This document shows, piece after piece, positions 1 to 9,663 of a stretch of 64,000 nt of DNA; position 1 is the stretch's first letter, and each line of letters opens with the position of its first letter. The notes beneath the pieces were generated by a model. That model did not search any database. It was not told where the DNA came from and worked only from the letters and a program-made list of their open reading frames with translations. Location of the stretch: positions 682,001 through 746,000 of the forward strand of contig JAEVLN010000013.1 of assembly GCA_018350325.1 (NCBI GenBank), given 5' to 3'. Made by a program: the position numbers and the translations under genes. The DNA comes from Globodera rostochiensis (lineage: Eukaryota; Nematoda; Chromadorea; Rhabditida; Heteroderidae).

Positions 1-3000
1 TTTGTCCATTCGAAATGTCTAAAATAGAAATAATATTTTATTGTTTAGGTATTTCTTCAGAGACTTTAAATTTAGGGTAGGACGGGACCGGGACTTTTGG
101 AAAAACCGGGACCGGGACTAAATTTGGTCCCGGTCAAAAAACCCGGGACTACTGGACAAAAACAGGAAAAAAATGATTGGTAAAAACCCGGGACCATTAT
201 AAGAGGATTTTAAAGGAATTTTGAAAAGCCGGGACCAAAATTTCAGTATCAAAAGGGAAAAATTGACCATTTTAGTACTAGGGTCCCGGTCCCGTCCTAC
301 CCTACTTTAAGTGCCGCTCAGTATCATTTTGAGCCGATATGAGAAATTGTGCCAATTCCTTCACTGAGCCAAAATCATCAGCGGCGATAAATGCGTTGCG
401 CGGAATATCAATGCCTGAAGCAATATTTAGGTAAGTAAGATCTGGGACAGCGAGGGACGGTAGGGGACATTGAGTCTGCAGTCTGGCCCAGTAAAGCATT
501 AAAAATTACCGAATTTAATTTCTTAAATTTACCATATATACTCTTTTAATCCCCTAATCTCTAATAATCCCCCACTGTCTGAGTAGGTTGAAAATTAATC
601 CCCCATGTGGGATTAAAAGAGTATATAAGGTATCGGGCACTTAAAATAGATCTTTAGTGGTGCATTTTTAGTTTGACAAAAATTTGATTTTTTTAAAAAA
701 TATCCAACAAAATTGCATTTTTTTCAAAAAAAATGCACCTCTAAAAATGGAGTTTGCCCATCCCCGGCCGGGGATCCCCGTTACCCGGTTTGCTCATAAA
801 ACGGGGATCCCCGTTTTCTCGTCCCCGGTATCCCCGTTTCCCGGTTTGACCGGGACCCCCCCCCCCCCCCCCCCACGGGGACCAACCCAAGGCTGGAGGC
901 ATAAATGGAATTTAGTCTATGAGTAAGTGAATTATTTTAACTGGCCCAGCCTCAGCTGGCCAGACTCAACAGTCCCGCTCGGTACATTGGGTTCGGTACT
1001 TTACCGAATAGTACCGACCGAACCTTTTGGCTGATCACTACTAAAAAGGGTTGTTTTCAGCAACTTTCTCGTTATTTTTGGCTCTCAATTAGTGATTAGT
1101 GACTTGTGCCGAAAGGCGGCGCCGTCATTCATAGTTTTGTCAAAAAATTGGTAAAAAAAAGCGTTGTTGAACATTTTAACGTTTTATTTTTAAAGATTAA
1201 CCAAAAATACCTGAAAATACGGCACGGTTTAACACAACTGGAACAGTTAGCTTGCGCAGTGAATTCCAAAATTTCTCTGTTACATATTGGGGGCACACCG
1301 AATTTTCAAAAGCAAAATAGAACAAATGATTTTCTTAAATACACAATTTATAAAAAATTAATTAAAATTAAAACTCTCCCATTTAAAATGACAAAAAAAT
1401 ATATATTTTTTGTACCCATTTCACTGTCATAACCGTCCGAAGTAAGACTGCGGCCTGCACAAGCGCCATAAAAATCCAAATTCAACATGCCCTGCAGCGC
1501 TTTCGTTAAAAACTGACGGCCCGAGGGTGGAACACAATTGGAGACCGCTTGAAAAGCAAGCTTCTTTTTATTCATCACGGTTTTTCGAACCTTAAGCGAT
1601 AAATGTATAAAGACCGATCAAGATTTTGATCGAGAATCTCAATAAATCTTAAACCTCGAAATTTTAGTCGAGCCCAAATTTTGTCAATCGAGTTTTGATC
1701 GAGAATCTCGAAAAAAAATTTAATTCAATCACTGAAACTCTTAAAAAATCTCGATCGAGATTTACGTCGAGATTTCAATTGAGAATCTCGATTGTTCCGT
1801 ACTCTACTAAGTTGTAACTGGACTTTGGATTTTTAGACATTTTTTTCAGTTGGAAGGCTCCGATTTCTGTAAAAATTATGTATCCTCCTACCTCCTCCTC
1901 AGTCCATCTGTCTTCAATGGGAGTGTCAGCTTTGATTTCAACCAACAAATCGTAGGGCATGAATACGGTACTGTCCCGCCGGTAGGTTACTGTAGTGTTG
2001 AAGAAGGTATCCGTCATAATGCTTCGGTTGTAGTGCACCAAGGAGTGCACAGGCGATTCCACAGTGAACATCACGTAGTTTTGATTGTGACGCCGCTTTT
2101 TTGGCCAACGGACAATTGGACAAACCTCATTGAGATGGAAGACCAACATTGACGAATCATCCTCCCTTTTTAAAAGTATTGAAAAAATAATTAAAATTAA
2201 ATTTTAAATCATGAAGAATGATATTAAACCGGGTAGGACAAGCACGGGTTTAAACCCGGGATTTGGGGTTTATCATTTCGTACCCGGTTAACCATGGTTT
2301 ATTTCGAGGGGGCAGTTTTTAAAGAATTTTAATTACAATTTTGAAAACCCGGTTTTAAAAGGCCTGTACCCGGTTAACCGAAAATCGTCTGTTTGTCCTA
2401 CCCTAATATTAAACAAAGCGCGATTTTATGGGTTCTCGAGATTTTCGCTAAAATCCGGGGAATCGGCCCACGAAAAATTGTTTGATCTCAGATTAATAAA
2501 TGTACTCCAGTGACGATTTTTTTTTTGTTTCCAAAAAACAACTTTAAAAATATTTTGTTTATTTTAAATTGAAATTAAAAATCCCAATTAGCGAAAAATC
2601 GCATTTGCCCAACACTAATTAAATGCTATTAGGCAAATGACATTTTTCTGCGAACTTGGTTTTTTGTTAAAGCAGCTTTTCTGGGCCAACAAATAATTTT
2701 TAGATAAAATTCCATTTTAATATTTAGTGTACCATTTAGTGCTTATCTGGCAGGTTTGCGTCTATTTGTGGGGGATTGTGCTTATTTTGAAAAATTTTCG
2801 TGCTTATCAATCGCTTATTTCGCGTTTTTTTCTTTTTAAAAATCCTTAAATAATCAAATTTTGCTTACAAACTCTGATTGTCGGTGTATTGGCATTTAAA
2901 CGGGCATTTGTTTTCGGCGATTACCGGAGCATATGGGAATCCACTCTCCAACAACATAATCGTCGTGGCTTCACGCCATACATTGTTCCACATAAGAACA

Positions 3001-3017
3001 ATTGGATCTTTGGTGTA
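1..3017 (-). CDS. alpha-1,3-fucosyltransferase (GT10 family), six exons, both ends incomplete
   Basis: Golgi-type enzyme expected to transfer fucose from GDP-fucose to N-acetylglucosamine of glycans. Exons read on the minus strand: 3017..2869, 2165..1892, 1590..1416, 1333..1211, 414..306 and 18..1, the last running off the window. All junctions keep frame (phases 2, 0, 1, 1, 2). The motifs follow family order: PIVLMWN, CPFKCQYT, YVMFTVESPVHS, TVTYRRDS, FQAVSNCVPPSGR, LDFYGACAG, then the GT10 signature YFAFENSVCPQYVTEKFW with LTVPVVLNRAVF, then IPRNAFIAADDF and HFEWTK. The N-terminal cytoplasmic tail, membrane anchor and stem lie upstream of 3017 and were not found; a short C-terminus lies beyond position 1. 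Introns are filled with repeats: a miniature transposon at 73-304, another at 2230-2405, and TCTCGATC repeats near 1600-1800. No frame break was seen, so the gene may be functional. Family assignment is firm; acceptor specificity is not known. Confidence 0.85.
73..304. mobile_element. miniature inverted-repeat element, TAGGGTAGGAC family
   Basis: The left end reads TAGGGTAGGACGGGACCGG and the right end is its inverse. The interior is made of imperfect CCCGG and GGGACC motifs. The flanks share CTTTAA (64-69 and 305-310), a likely target duplication. It sits in the last visible intron of the fucosyltransferase gene and its edge forms the GTAGGG donor of the preceding exon. Confidence 0.7.
534..630. 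repeat. short hairpin repeat
   Basis: Inverted copies of ATATACTCTTTTAATCCC (about 536-553) and GGGATTAAAAGAGTATAT (609-626) bracket about 55 bp. This is probably a small foldback element within a fucosyltransferase intron. Confidence 0.55.
745..885. repeat. GC-rich low-complexity patch
   Basis: Imperfect copies of GGGGATCCCCGTT and CCCGGTTT run into an 18-base C tract at about 857-873. The patch lies inside the fucosyltransferase intron 415-1210. Nothing coding was recognised in it. Confidence 0.5.
1600..1800. repeat. TCTCGATCGAG-rich dispersed repeat
   Basis: Repeated variants of GAGAATCTCGATCGAGATT occur in the intron between 1590 and 1892. The same sequence type recurs at 20268-20363, 32455-32622, 33555-33680 and 49360-49550, always in introns or intergenic DNA. 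Confidence 0.6.
2230..2405. mobile_element. miniature inverted-repeat element with 9-bp target duplication
   Basis: Terminal inverted repeats GGGTAGGACAA and TTGTCCTACCC enclose CCCGG/GGTTTAAACC-rich DNA. The nine bases ATATTAAAC directly flank both ends (2221-2229 and 2406-2414). Inserted in the first visible fucosyltransferase intron. Confidence 0.75.
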
Positions 3018-3117
3018 CTAAACTTTTGACAATTGTTAATAAACAAAAAAAACAGCCTTGATTCAATGTTTAGCTTTTTTTGGGGGTTCTAAAAGCATTC
3101 TGCGTTAAAATTTAAAT

Positions 3118-3515
3118 TTGAAAGAAAAAACAAAAGCTAATCGGAGCACCACGATTGGGCGCCGGCACGTTCGGTGCCGGCACGATTCGGCGCCCGAAGC
3201 AAACCAAACAAAATTGGGATCAAGCTCTCAGTATGCTGAATCTTTGATCAACCTAAAGCTAACCGATTCGTCTTTTCAAAAAAAGGTTATAGGTTTAAAA
3301 CCAGTGAAAATTGCCATTTTTGTCGTGGTGACGTCATAGTAATCGCTTAACTTTTGCCTTTGAAAGCTTCTACTTATTACATGCTTTCGAATGATACAAA
3401 GAATGTTTGGTTTGATTGACATTGAACAAAGTTTTAACGAAAAACTTTTCGGCGCCCAATCGTGCCGCGCCCAATCGTGCGCGCCCAATCGAGGTGTACC
3501 GAGTCGGATGGTTGA
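3118..3515. repeat. imperfect inverted repeat with GGCGCCCAATCGTG ends
   Basis: CACGATTGGGCGCCGGCACG near 3150 is answered by inverse copies of CGGCGCCCAATCGTGCCG between 3450 and 3500. The interior has the AACCGATTC and CATTCGAAAG type sequence also seen in the foldback at 57.4-57.9 kb. The short open frames here are not convincing genes. This is the upstream side of the fucosyltransferase exons. Confidence 0.45.
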
Positions 3516-3784
3516 CCCATCGCCACCTGGTGATTGATCAGACCATCGATCGATCTGGACCGAGTGTCGCGTTTAGCGAAATTAATCCCCCCCCCCTCCC
3601 CTCCTTTCCTCATCCCCGTTTTCCCCGTCACTTTTTCCGATAAGATCGGATCGGAACCCTGCCCTATGTATCCCCTTTTCCCATTTGCATACCAATTGAA
3701 CTTTTCAAGTTAAAAGTTCAAAGCTAAAGCAAAAATTTCTAAGTTAAAAAGTGGCTAATCAATAAAACATTAAAATGTTCAAAA

Positions 3785-3827
3785 AATTTCCCCGGCGGCG
3801 CCTGTCGGCGCCGCCGGACATCCTCCA
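3785..3827. repeat. GC-rich hairpin motif (GGCGGCGCCTGTCGGCGCC)
   Basis: A palindrome-like core CCGGCGGCGCCTGTCGGCGC, one of about a dozen copies in the window. Others lie near 8706, 34955, 35015, 43865, 43930, 46927, 46990, 51400, 52672, 53185, 53305, 53697 and 61503. It usually marks the end of a larger repeat. The open reading frame through it (3739-3951) is repeat sequence. Confidence 0.6.
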
Positions 3828-4019
3828 CTCTTATAGTTAGGTAAAACAGTTTTTCCCCGAAATTCCGAAGCCTTAATTTTGCTAAAATTTTGACTAACTT
3901 TCTAAGCGGAATCTCAAAAAAATGATATGATAAAATTGAAGTTAAAGACAATGAGGAAAATTTTTTAATAACAAAAAATTTTTTGTTTCACCATTGAACA
4001 TTACAAAAAAAGTTCTCCT

Positions 4020-4812
4020 TGAAAAGTCCCGGTTAGTCCCGGTCCCGGTTGAAAATCTTGGTCCCGGTCCCGGTTTTTCTGGTCCGGGAAGTCCCGGTCC
4101 CGGGTTTTCTGGTCCCGGGAAGTCCCGGTCCCGGGTTTTCTGGTCCCGGAAAGTCCCGGCCCCGGTTTTTCCCAAAAGTCCCGGTTCCGGTTTTTCTGGT
4201 CCCGGAAAGTCCCGGTCCCGGGTTTTCTGGTCCCGGAAAGTCCCGGTACCGGTTTTTCTGGTCCCGGGAAGTCCCGGTCCCGGTTTTTCTGGTCCCGGGA
4301 AGTCCCGGTCCCGGGTTTTCTGGTCCCGGATTTCCCGGCCCCGGTTTTTCCCAAAAGTCCCGGTCCCGGTTTTTCTGGTCCCGGTAAGTCCCGGTCCCGG
4401 TTTTTCTGGTCCCGGGAAGTCCCGGTCCCTGTTTTTCTGGTCCCGGGATGCCCCGGTCCCGGGTTTTCTGGTCCCGGAAAGTCCCGGCCCCGGTTTTTCC
4501 CAAAAGTCCCGGTCCCGGTTTTTCTGGTCCCGGGAAGCCCCGGTCCCGGTTCTGGTCCCGGAAAGTCTCGGCCCCGGTTTTTTCCAAAAGTCCAGGTCCC
4601 GGTTTTTCTGGTCCCAGAAAGTCCCGGTACCGGTTTTTCTGGTCCCGGGAAGTCCCGGTCCCTGTTTTTCTGGTCCCGGGAAGCCCCGGTCCCGGTTCTG
4701 GTCCCGGAAAGTCTCGGCCCCGGTTTTTTCCAAAAGTCCCGGTCCCGGTTTTTCTGGTCCCGGAAAGTCCCGGTCCCGGTTTTTCCCAAGTCCCGGTCTC
4801 GTCCAACCCTAC
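4020..4812. repeat. GC-rich minisatellite, ~31-bp CCCGGTCCCGGTTTTTCTGG units
   Basis: About 25 imperfect units of TCCCGGTCCCGGTTTTTCTGG with short variants (CCCAAAAGTCCCGG). It ends in GTCTCGTCCAACCCTAC, the terminal sequence of the TAGGGTAGGAC miniature elements, so it looks like one of those elements whose interior has expanded. It stays open in five frames because the unit lacks stops; the Pro/Arg/Gly-rich translations are not a gene. Confidence 0.85.
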
Positions 4813-5083
4813 ATTGAACTTAAACGATAACCTTTACCGTGGTCACTGTTGAAGTTTTTGGTTTTTCCGTTGAGTGTCCCAATTTAGCCGCACACTTTAC
4901 AAATAAATTTATAATTTATTTAATCTAAATATTAAAAATAAAATTTTATTCACTTTTATTTTGCACGATTTTTTGTCCTTTTTCCCAATGGATTGACGGA
5001 TTTCCAATGCGGCAATTTGAAATGAAATTCCATCAAAGTCGATCATAAATGCACCAAAAAGAAGCGCTTTCCAAAAGTCCGCT

Positions 5084-5685
5084 TCAGATTGGCCGGCCGA
5101 TGTCAATTCTTAGGTAAAATCCAAAATAATTTTTGTGATTTTGAAAAACCTTTGGTTATGTTGATTGTCTGATTGCTTGAGACGTTGCTCAAACTCTTGC
5201 TTAAATTTGGCCATATAAATTGTTAAACTTACACAAATGCCATTTACCTGCTGAAAGATGCGTCCAATGTCACCATGCCGGTGCTGTCGTTGCTGATCCG
5301 TACGGCGTGCCAACCTTTGGTCACGTTATTCCCGGCACATTCATCGGCAATGTTCGCATTCGGTCTGTTCACTCTGAAACGATTTCCCGCTTTCCAATTC
5401 CCCGAATCCTTAGCCAATTTGCTTTGATAGCAGATGAGACGGCTAAATTGAAGACAAAATATAAATATTAATATTTTTTATTAATTAATCAAGAGTATAA
5501 ATACGATTGGCAATTTTTGTCCAGAGTGACCAAATCGTTTTCGCACATGTTCCAAATTTGGTCAGGCGGTTCACTGGAACATTGAGAATTTCATTTAAAA
5601 AATATTTAAATAACATAAATTACTCTCCATGAACGCCGCATGCCTGCAGGACAATAAGAAGAAGCCAAAATATAAGCAAAATCAT
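5084..5685 (-). CDS. small secreted protein, about 116 residues, four exons, family unknown
   Basis: Exons 5685..5624, 5573..5505, 5442..5248 and 5108..5084. The start is the only in-frame ATG before a strong signal peptide, MILLIFWLLLIVLQACGVHG. Junctions agree in phase 2 with clear acceptors (GTTCCAG, CAATTTAG). The mature part begins DEPPDQIWNMCENDLVTLDK, then has KDSGNWKAGNRFRVNRPNAN and a stretch ending WHAVRISNDSTGMVTLDASF, with a few cysteines. In the last exon the predicted frame stops soon after RIDIGRPI. A second frame of the same DNA (about 4930-5100) reads DFWKALLFGAFMIDFDG, so a one-base shift may have shortened the protein. No family was recognised. It lies upstream of the fucosyltransferase on the same strand. 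An extracellular or gland-secreted role is inferred from the signal peptide only. Confidence 0.55.
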
Positions 5686-6810
5686 TTGGTTATCGGATTT
5701 TTCGAGTTGTGTAACAAAAATATAAATCAATTGAATGAAAATGGACTAATGTGATTGAAAAGGAATATACCGATCGCTTAAAAGCTAATGGAAATGAGTC
5801 ATCCGCTGCCCGACTTTTTGTGCATCCTCTGAATATGGTTTATGTCGTCCATTGATAAAATCCGATGACGCTAACCATTCACACACCAGCAGATGAAATC
5901 AAAGCCATTCTGACAAATTCTGTCACATTTGAATGACATAACTAAAGCTGGGTTTTAAAATAAATTAGTTATAAAATATGCAAAAACCAATACCAAATTA
6001 GCAAATGACAAAAACAACACAACTTAATACTGTGTACTAAAACAATAAAAATTAAATAGCCAAAAAACTCATATTACTGTAATTGTCCAGCGGCAAGAAT
6101 TTTATTAACTACGCTTAGCTTTTTTACATATCGCTCGCCCATATTTTAAGAAATAACGAACCTAATTTTTAAGACACTGCGGCGATAAACAAGGAACCGT
6201 TATCCGGGGGACCCGGATAATATCCGGTCTTGTCCAACCCTATTTGTTAGTTGTTACAAAGCCCACGTTTCAGTTTTAAGCATTTTTCCGAAAATTTCTT
6301 GAGAAAAATAAACGAGAAATGTACCCAAAAAATCAGAAATTTTTATAAACTAAAAATGCACCCTAAAAAAAGATTTTCTTACCAAAAATGCAAACCAAAA
6401 GATCGATTTTCTGTAAGTTCATATTTATAAAATTTTCAAAAAAATGTTAAAAATATTACCTTTACAATTGTGAGAGAAAAACTAATAAAGATTGACAAAG
6501 TTGAAGGGTTTTTTACGCATAAATTGACTGGATTTGGTAGGTTATAGCATTTGTTCATATTTTGGCACTTTTTGTAGGTTATGGTCAATATTTGGAGGTT
6601 TTTGGTCAATATCACGTTTTTTAGTTAATATTAGTTTTAAATGAAGTATTAAGATTTAAAATAGTTTATTTAACGCAAAGTCATTTAGAATCTTAATGGT
6701 TTGTTTATGTCGTCAATAGTAGATAAAAAAAAAAGACAGATATTTTAAAAGTGTCATAATAAATGAAATGCATTAAATAAAATGAACTACCTACAGAATC
6801 CGTATATTTC
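5686..6810. other. intergenic, AT-rich, no gene seen
   Basis: No exon-like stretch was found. A short CCGGATAATATCCGG / TTGTCCAACCCTA relic at about 6185-6242 is the end of a TAGGGTAGGAC-type element. From 6535 to 6625 there are loose repeats of TAGGTTATGGTCAATATTTG. Confidence 0.5.
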
Positions 6811-7440
6811 CTAATTTCTTCCTCTAAATTGAGCTTTCCATTTTCTTAAACTGCTACTTGAGATTTTCAACAAATCAGCAATGTCCAAATCACTCATTTT
6901 TGGATTCTTCCCTTTTATTTTGGCATATTTCTTCAGAATTCTAATTTTTGTTTTATCAGAAAATTGTTTCTTGGTGACAGAAAGGCCAAATTCGCCCTTC
7001 CAATAATAAATTGTTCTCCCACAAACGCCCAATTTTATTGCAATTTTATCATCGAGTTCATTCTTTAAAATGTTTTTGAGTTTTGCCTTCTGACATTTGC
7101 TTTTTATCTTATCAAATTGTTTCAAAATTTCATTTTTTTCGAACTCAGAAAACTTTTTTTGGTTTAAACCCAATTCTTTGATCCATTTATAAATTGTTGT
7201 GCGACCAACACCCAAACCATTTGATATCTTTGCCTCAATTTGATTCCATTCTTTTTTGGAATATTTTTTGTTTTTCTTATATTCTTCTTTCATTTCACGG
7301 AATTTCTGAATAATTTCGCGTTTGTGTTGATCAGACTCAATTTTTTCACATTCATTAAACTCATTTCTCTGTTCATCAACATTCTCATCTTGATCAGTTG
7401 AGTTCTTTTGATCAGACAAATGTTTATTAGAATTTTCCTA
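6811..7440 (-). pseudogene. 5'-truncated copy of the secreted three-HTH protein family
   Basis: The frame matches the C-terminal two thirds of the complete relatives at 38619-39560, 55068-56003 and 58250-59363. It has an acidic linker rich in DQ (STDQDENVDEQ) followed by three HTH units ending in ISNGLGVGRTTIYKWIKELG, IAIKLGVCGRTIYYWKGEFG and IADLLKISSSSLRKWKAQF. Homology can be traced upstream only to ENSNKHLSDQ at about 7437. The signal-peptide and FDE..W exons are absent, and no ATG opens the frame at this point. It is probably a duplicated fragment, unless an unrecognised first exon lies further upstream. The three HTH units themselves are intact, with no stop. Confidence 0.65.
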
Positions 7441-7723
7441 CTTTGAACCTTTTAAATCGTGTTTGTTTAATTTGTTGAGTTTAAAAAAAGTTATAGACTT
7501 TCAAAAACAAATGAAAATATTTAAAATGCTGGCCATTAAAATTTACCAAAAAGAAGAAGCTTTTTTACACAAAATATTTGCTTCTCAGCTAACTATAATA
7601 TTTTATTAGCATTTAGGAAATCAATTGGAATTGTCAATTTTCCACAGAAAAAAAAAAGAAAATTCCAGAAGATGAGAATCAATGGCAATCAATGAAATTT
7701 TGAGGCTTTACACTTGCTTTGTT

Positions 7724-7793
7724 GGCGTCGATGGCGCAGTGACTGTGCTCTGGTTTCGCTTTTTGCCCCCGCAGGTTCAAATCCCGCCGCTCC
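7724..7793 (+). tRNA. tRNA-like sequence (pseudo-tRNA or SINE head)
   Basis: It carries an A-box-like TGGCGCAGTGACTGTGC and a B-box-like GGTTCAAATCCC with usual spacing. The 5' GGCG and 3' CGCCGCT can pair, but acceptor and T stems cannot both form fully. It is therefore unlikely to be a working tRNA; no anticodon is assigned. Confidence 0.4.
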
Positions 7794-8252
7794 AAATATT
7801 TTATTTTTTTAATTTATGCATAATTTGGCCAGGGAAGCGGTTCCATTTGCGCAGAATCAAATCAGATAGACTTAAATTATTTTCAAATTTCTCTATGAAC
7901 CGCTCGCTAACAATTTTGTCGATTGTTTTCAAAGCTTCTCCTTTGCTTTTCAAAGTCGCTTCGAATCTTAAACAGCCAATCTGGGTTAATTCAAAAATTG
8001 ATTTTGCTACCTTCTAATTAATTTTAGATCAGCTTCTGTTTTTATAAAACGGAATTTTGACCGCATACATGACAACGATCGATGTCCTTTTTCAGATGAA
8101 CGATAAAATTTAAGAGCTTTCTTCTTATCGGCATAAGATATGTCGTCTCTCTGGGGTGTCATTTTTAAAAAATCAATGGAGGAGAAGAAATGTGCAAATG
8201 GAATCGCTTCCCTGGCCAAATTATGCATAAATTAAAAGAATAAAATATTTGA

Positions 8253-8320
8253 AGCGGCGGGATTTGAACCTGCGGGGGCAAAAAGGGAACCCAGAGCACA
8301 GTCACTGCGCCATCGCCGCC
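8253..8320 (-). tRNA. tRNA-like sequence, inverted partner of 7724-7793
   Basis: Nearly the same sequence as the left copy on the opposite strand, with better pairing of 5' GGCGGCG to 3' CGCCGCT. A-box and B-box are kept. The same stem conflict argues for a tRNA-derived repeat. Confidence 0.4.
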
Positions 8321-8345
8321 AACAAAACAAGTGTATTAAATAAAA

Positions 8346-9410
8346 TATTTATGCACAGAACTTAAACTTTGGCACGCCGTAACGGGTCCGAAGCCCCTCA
8401 AATGCCCGAAACAATTCCGTGCTCAAGATTAAGCCTAGCTTAAGCCTAAGCTCAGTTACGCCTAGACATAAGCAAGCCTATTTTTTATTTTAAGCTCCAC
8501 AAATTTCCAATAAAATTACGAATTTTGCAAAGCAAAAGGGTCCCACCTATGGTTTTTTTCTCAAAAAACATTTCGGGGATGGCATGCTCCCCCCTTTGCC
8601 CCTCCCCTGCATACGCGCCTGCCTAAAACCCCTTGAAAAATTACCGCCTTTTTAAAATTTCGGTTGAAAATCTCTTAAAAATGAAGTCAAAAATTCAAAG
8701 TTTTCTCGGCGGCGCCTATCGGCACCACCGACCCCCACCCCACCCCCAAACAGAATTTTCAAAAAATTTTGCATTTTCACTGCGATTTTTTAAGAGTTAA
8801 AAAGAAAAAACAGGAAATTTCTACCGAAAATTTTTTTTGTTTGAATTTTGAACACGGCTAGAATAGCGTAGCGTATCGTATCGTATCGTCATCGTAAATA
8901 TCGTAATTTTGGACATATCGTGTATCGTAAAAAAAATCGTATCCTATTTTGGTGTATCGTAAATATCGTATATCGTGTATCGTATTTTGAGGAGACGATA
9001 TCGACAGCCCTGATTTACAGTGGTGTAAATAATCATAAAAAGTCTCTTAAATTTTTCGGCTTTTTAAAAATATTTTAGATGCAATTCAAAAATTCATTTC
9101 ATTTTTTTGGTTGGACAAATTCACTGAATGTTTAAAAATTTATGCCTTTGTTTAAAGTCAAGTGATCTTAAATTACTTTTAGTCCAGGGGTAGCATATGT
9201 TCTTATTTATTGGGTTCGGATGATTTTCATAAATTTTAATCTAATATTCAAAATGAGATACAGATAAAACTTCAAAAAAAATTTGCCATTTTTAAATTTT
9301 GGTTGCAAATCTCTTAACAAATCGGAGTCGAAATTCAAAATAATGGGGAATATTTTTTGAACAATAAAAACAATTTTTACCTCCCTTGACCATTACAAAA
9401 AAATTTCCCA
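8346..9410. other. intergenic repeats, no gene seen
   Basis: Holds a GC hairpin motif at about 8706-8735, a TATCGTA-rich block from about 8875 to 9000 that ends in CAGCCCTG like other hAT-type miniature elements, and AT-rich DNA. No exon was recognised. Confidence 0.5.
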
Positions 9411-9525
9411 TTGCCAGTCCAGGTTTTTCCAGTTTCCCTGTCCCGGTTCAAAATGCTGGTCCCGATCCCGGCTTGCACAGTCCCGGTCCCGATTTTTCCC
9501 AAAAATCCCGATCCCGGGCAACTCT
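9411..9525. mobile_element. decayed TAGGGTAGGAC-family element
   Basis: Degraded CCCGGTCCCGATTTTTCCC units of the same type as the minisatellite at 4.0-4.8 kb. It lies just downstream of the Gly-rich gene. Confidence 0.45.
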
Positions 9526-9663
9526 AATTAAAACAAAGATAAATCTTCAATTTATTGATATGGAAAGGCCATTTTATGCAAAAAAGAATAACAAACAGCA
9601 ACAAAAAAACAGTCAGTCTCCACATTCTTGCACACCTGGAACGTGGGTCGGTCACCTCACTAC

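Larger units (their letters stand above)
7690..8345. repeat. palindrome with inward-facing tRNA-like ends
   Basis: Inverted arms of about 150 bp (7690-7840 and 8195-8345) share the tRNA-like box, TTTATGCATAATTTGGCCAG and the following AAGCGGTTCCATTTGC. The central 350 bp are unlike each other and contain nothing recognised. Open frames here belong to the palindrome. Confidence 0.6.

Noticed and set aside
3942..4852. Long open frames on both strands, Pro/Arg/Gly-rich, up to 278 residues
   Set aside because: They come from a stop-free ~31-bp minisatellite open in five frames at once; no signal peptide, splice logic or family.
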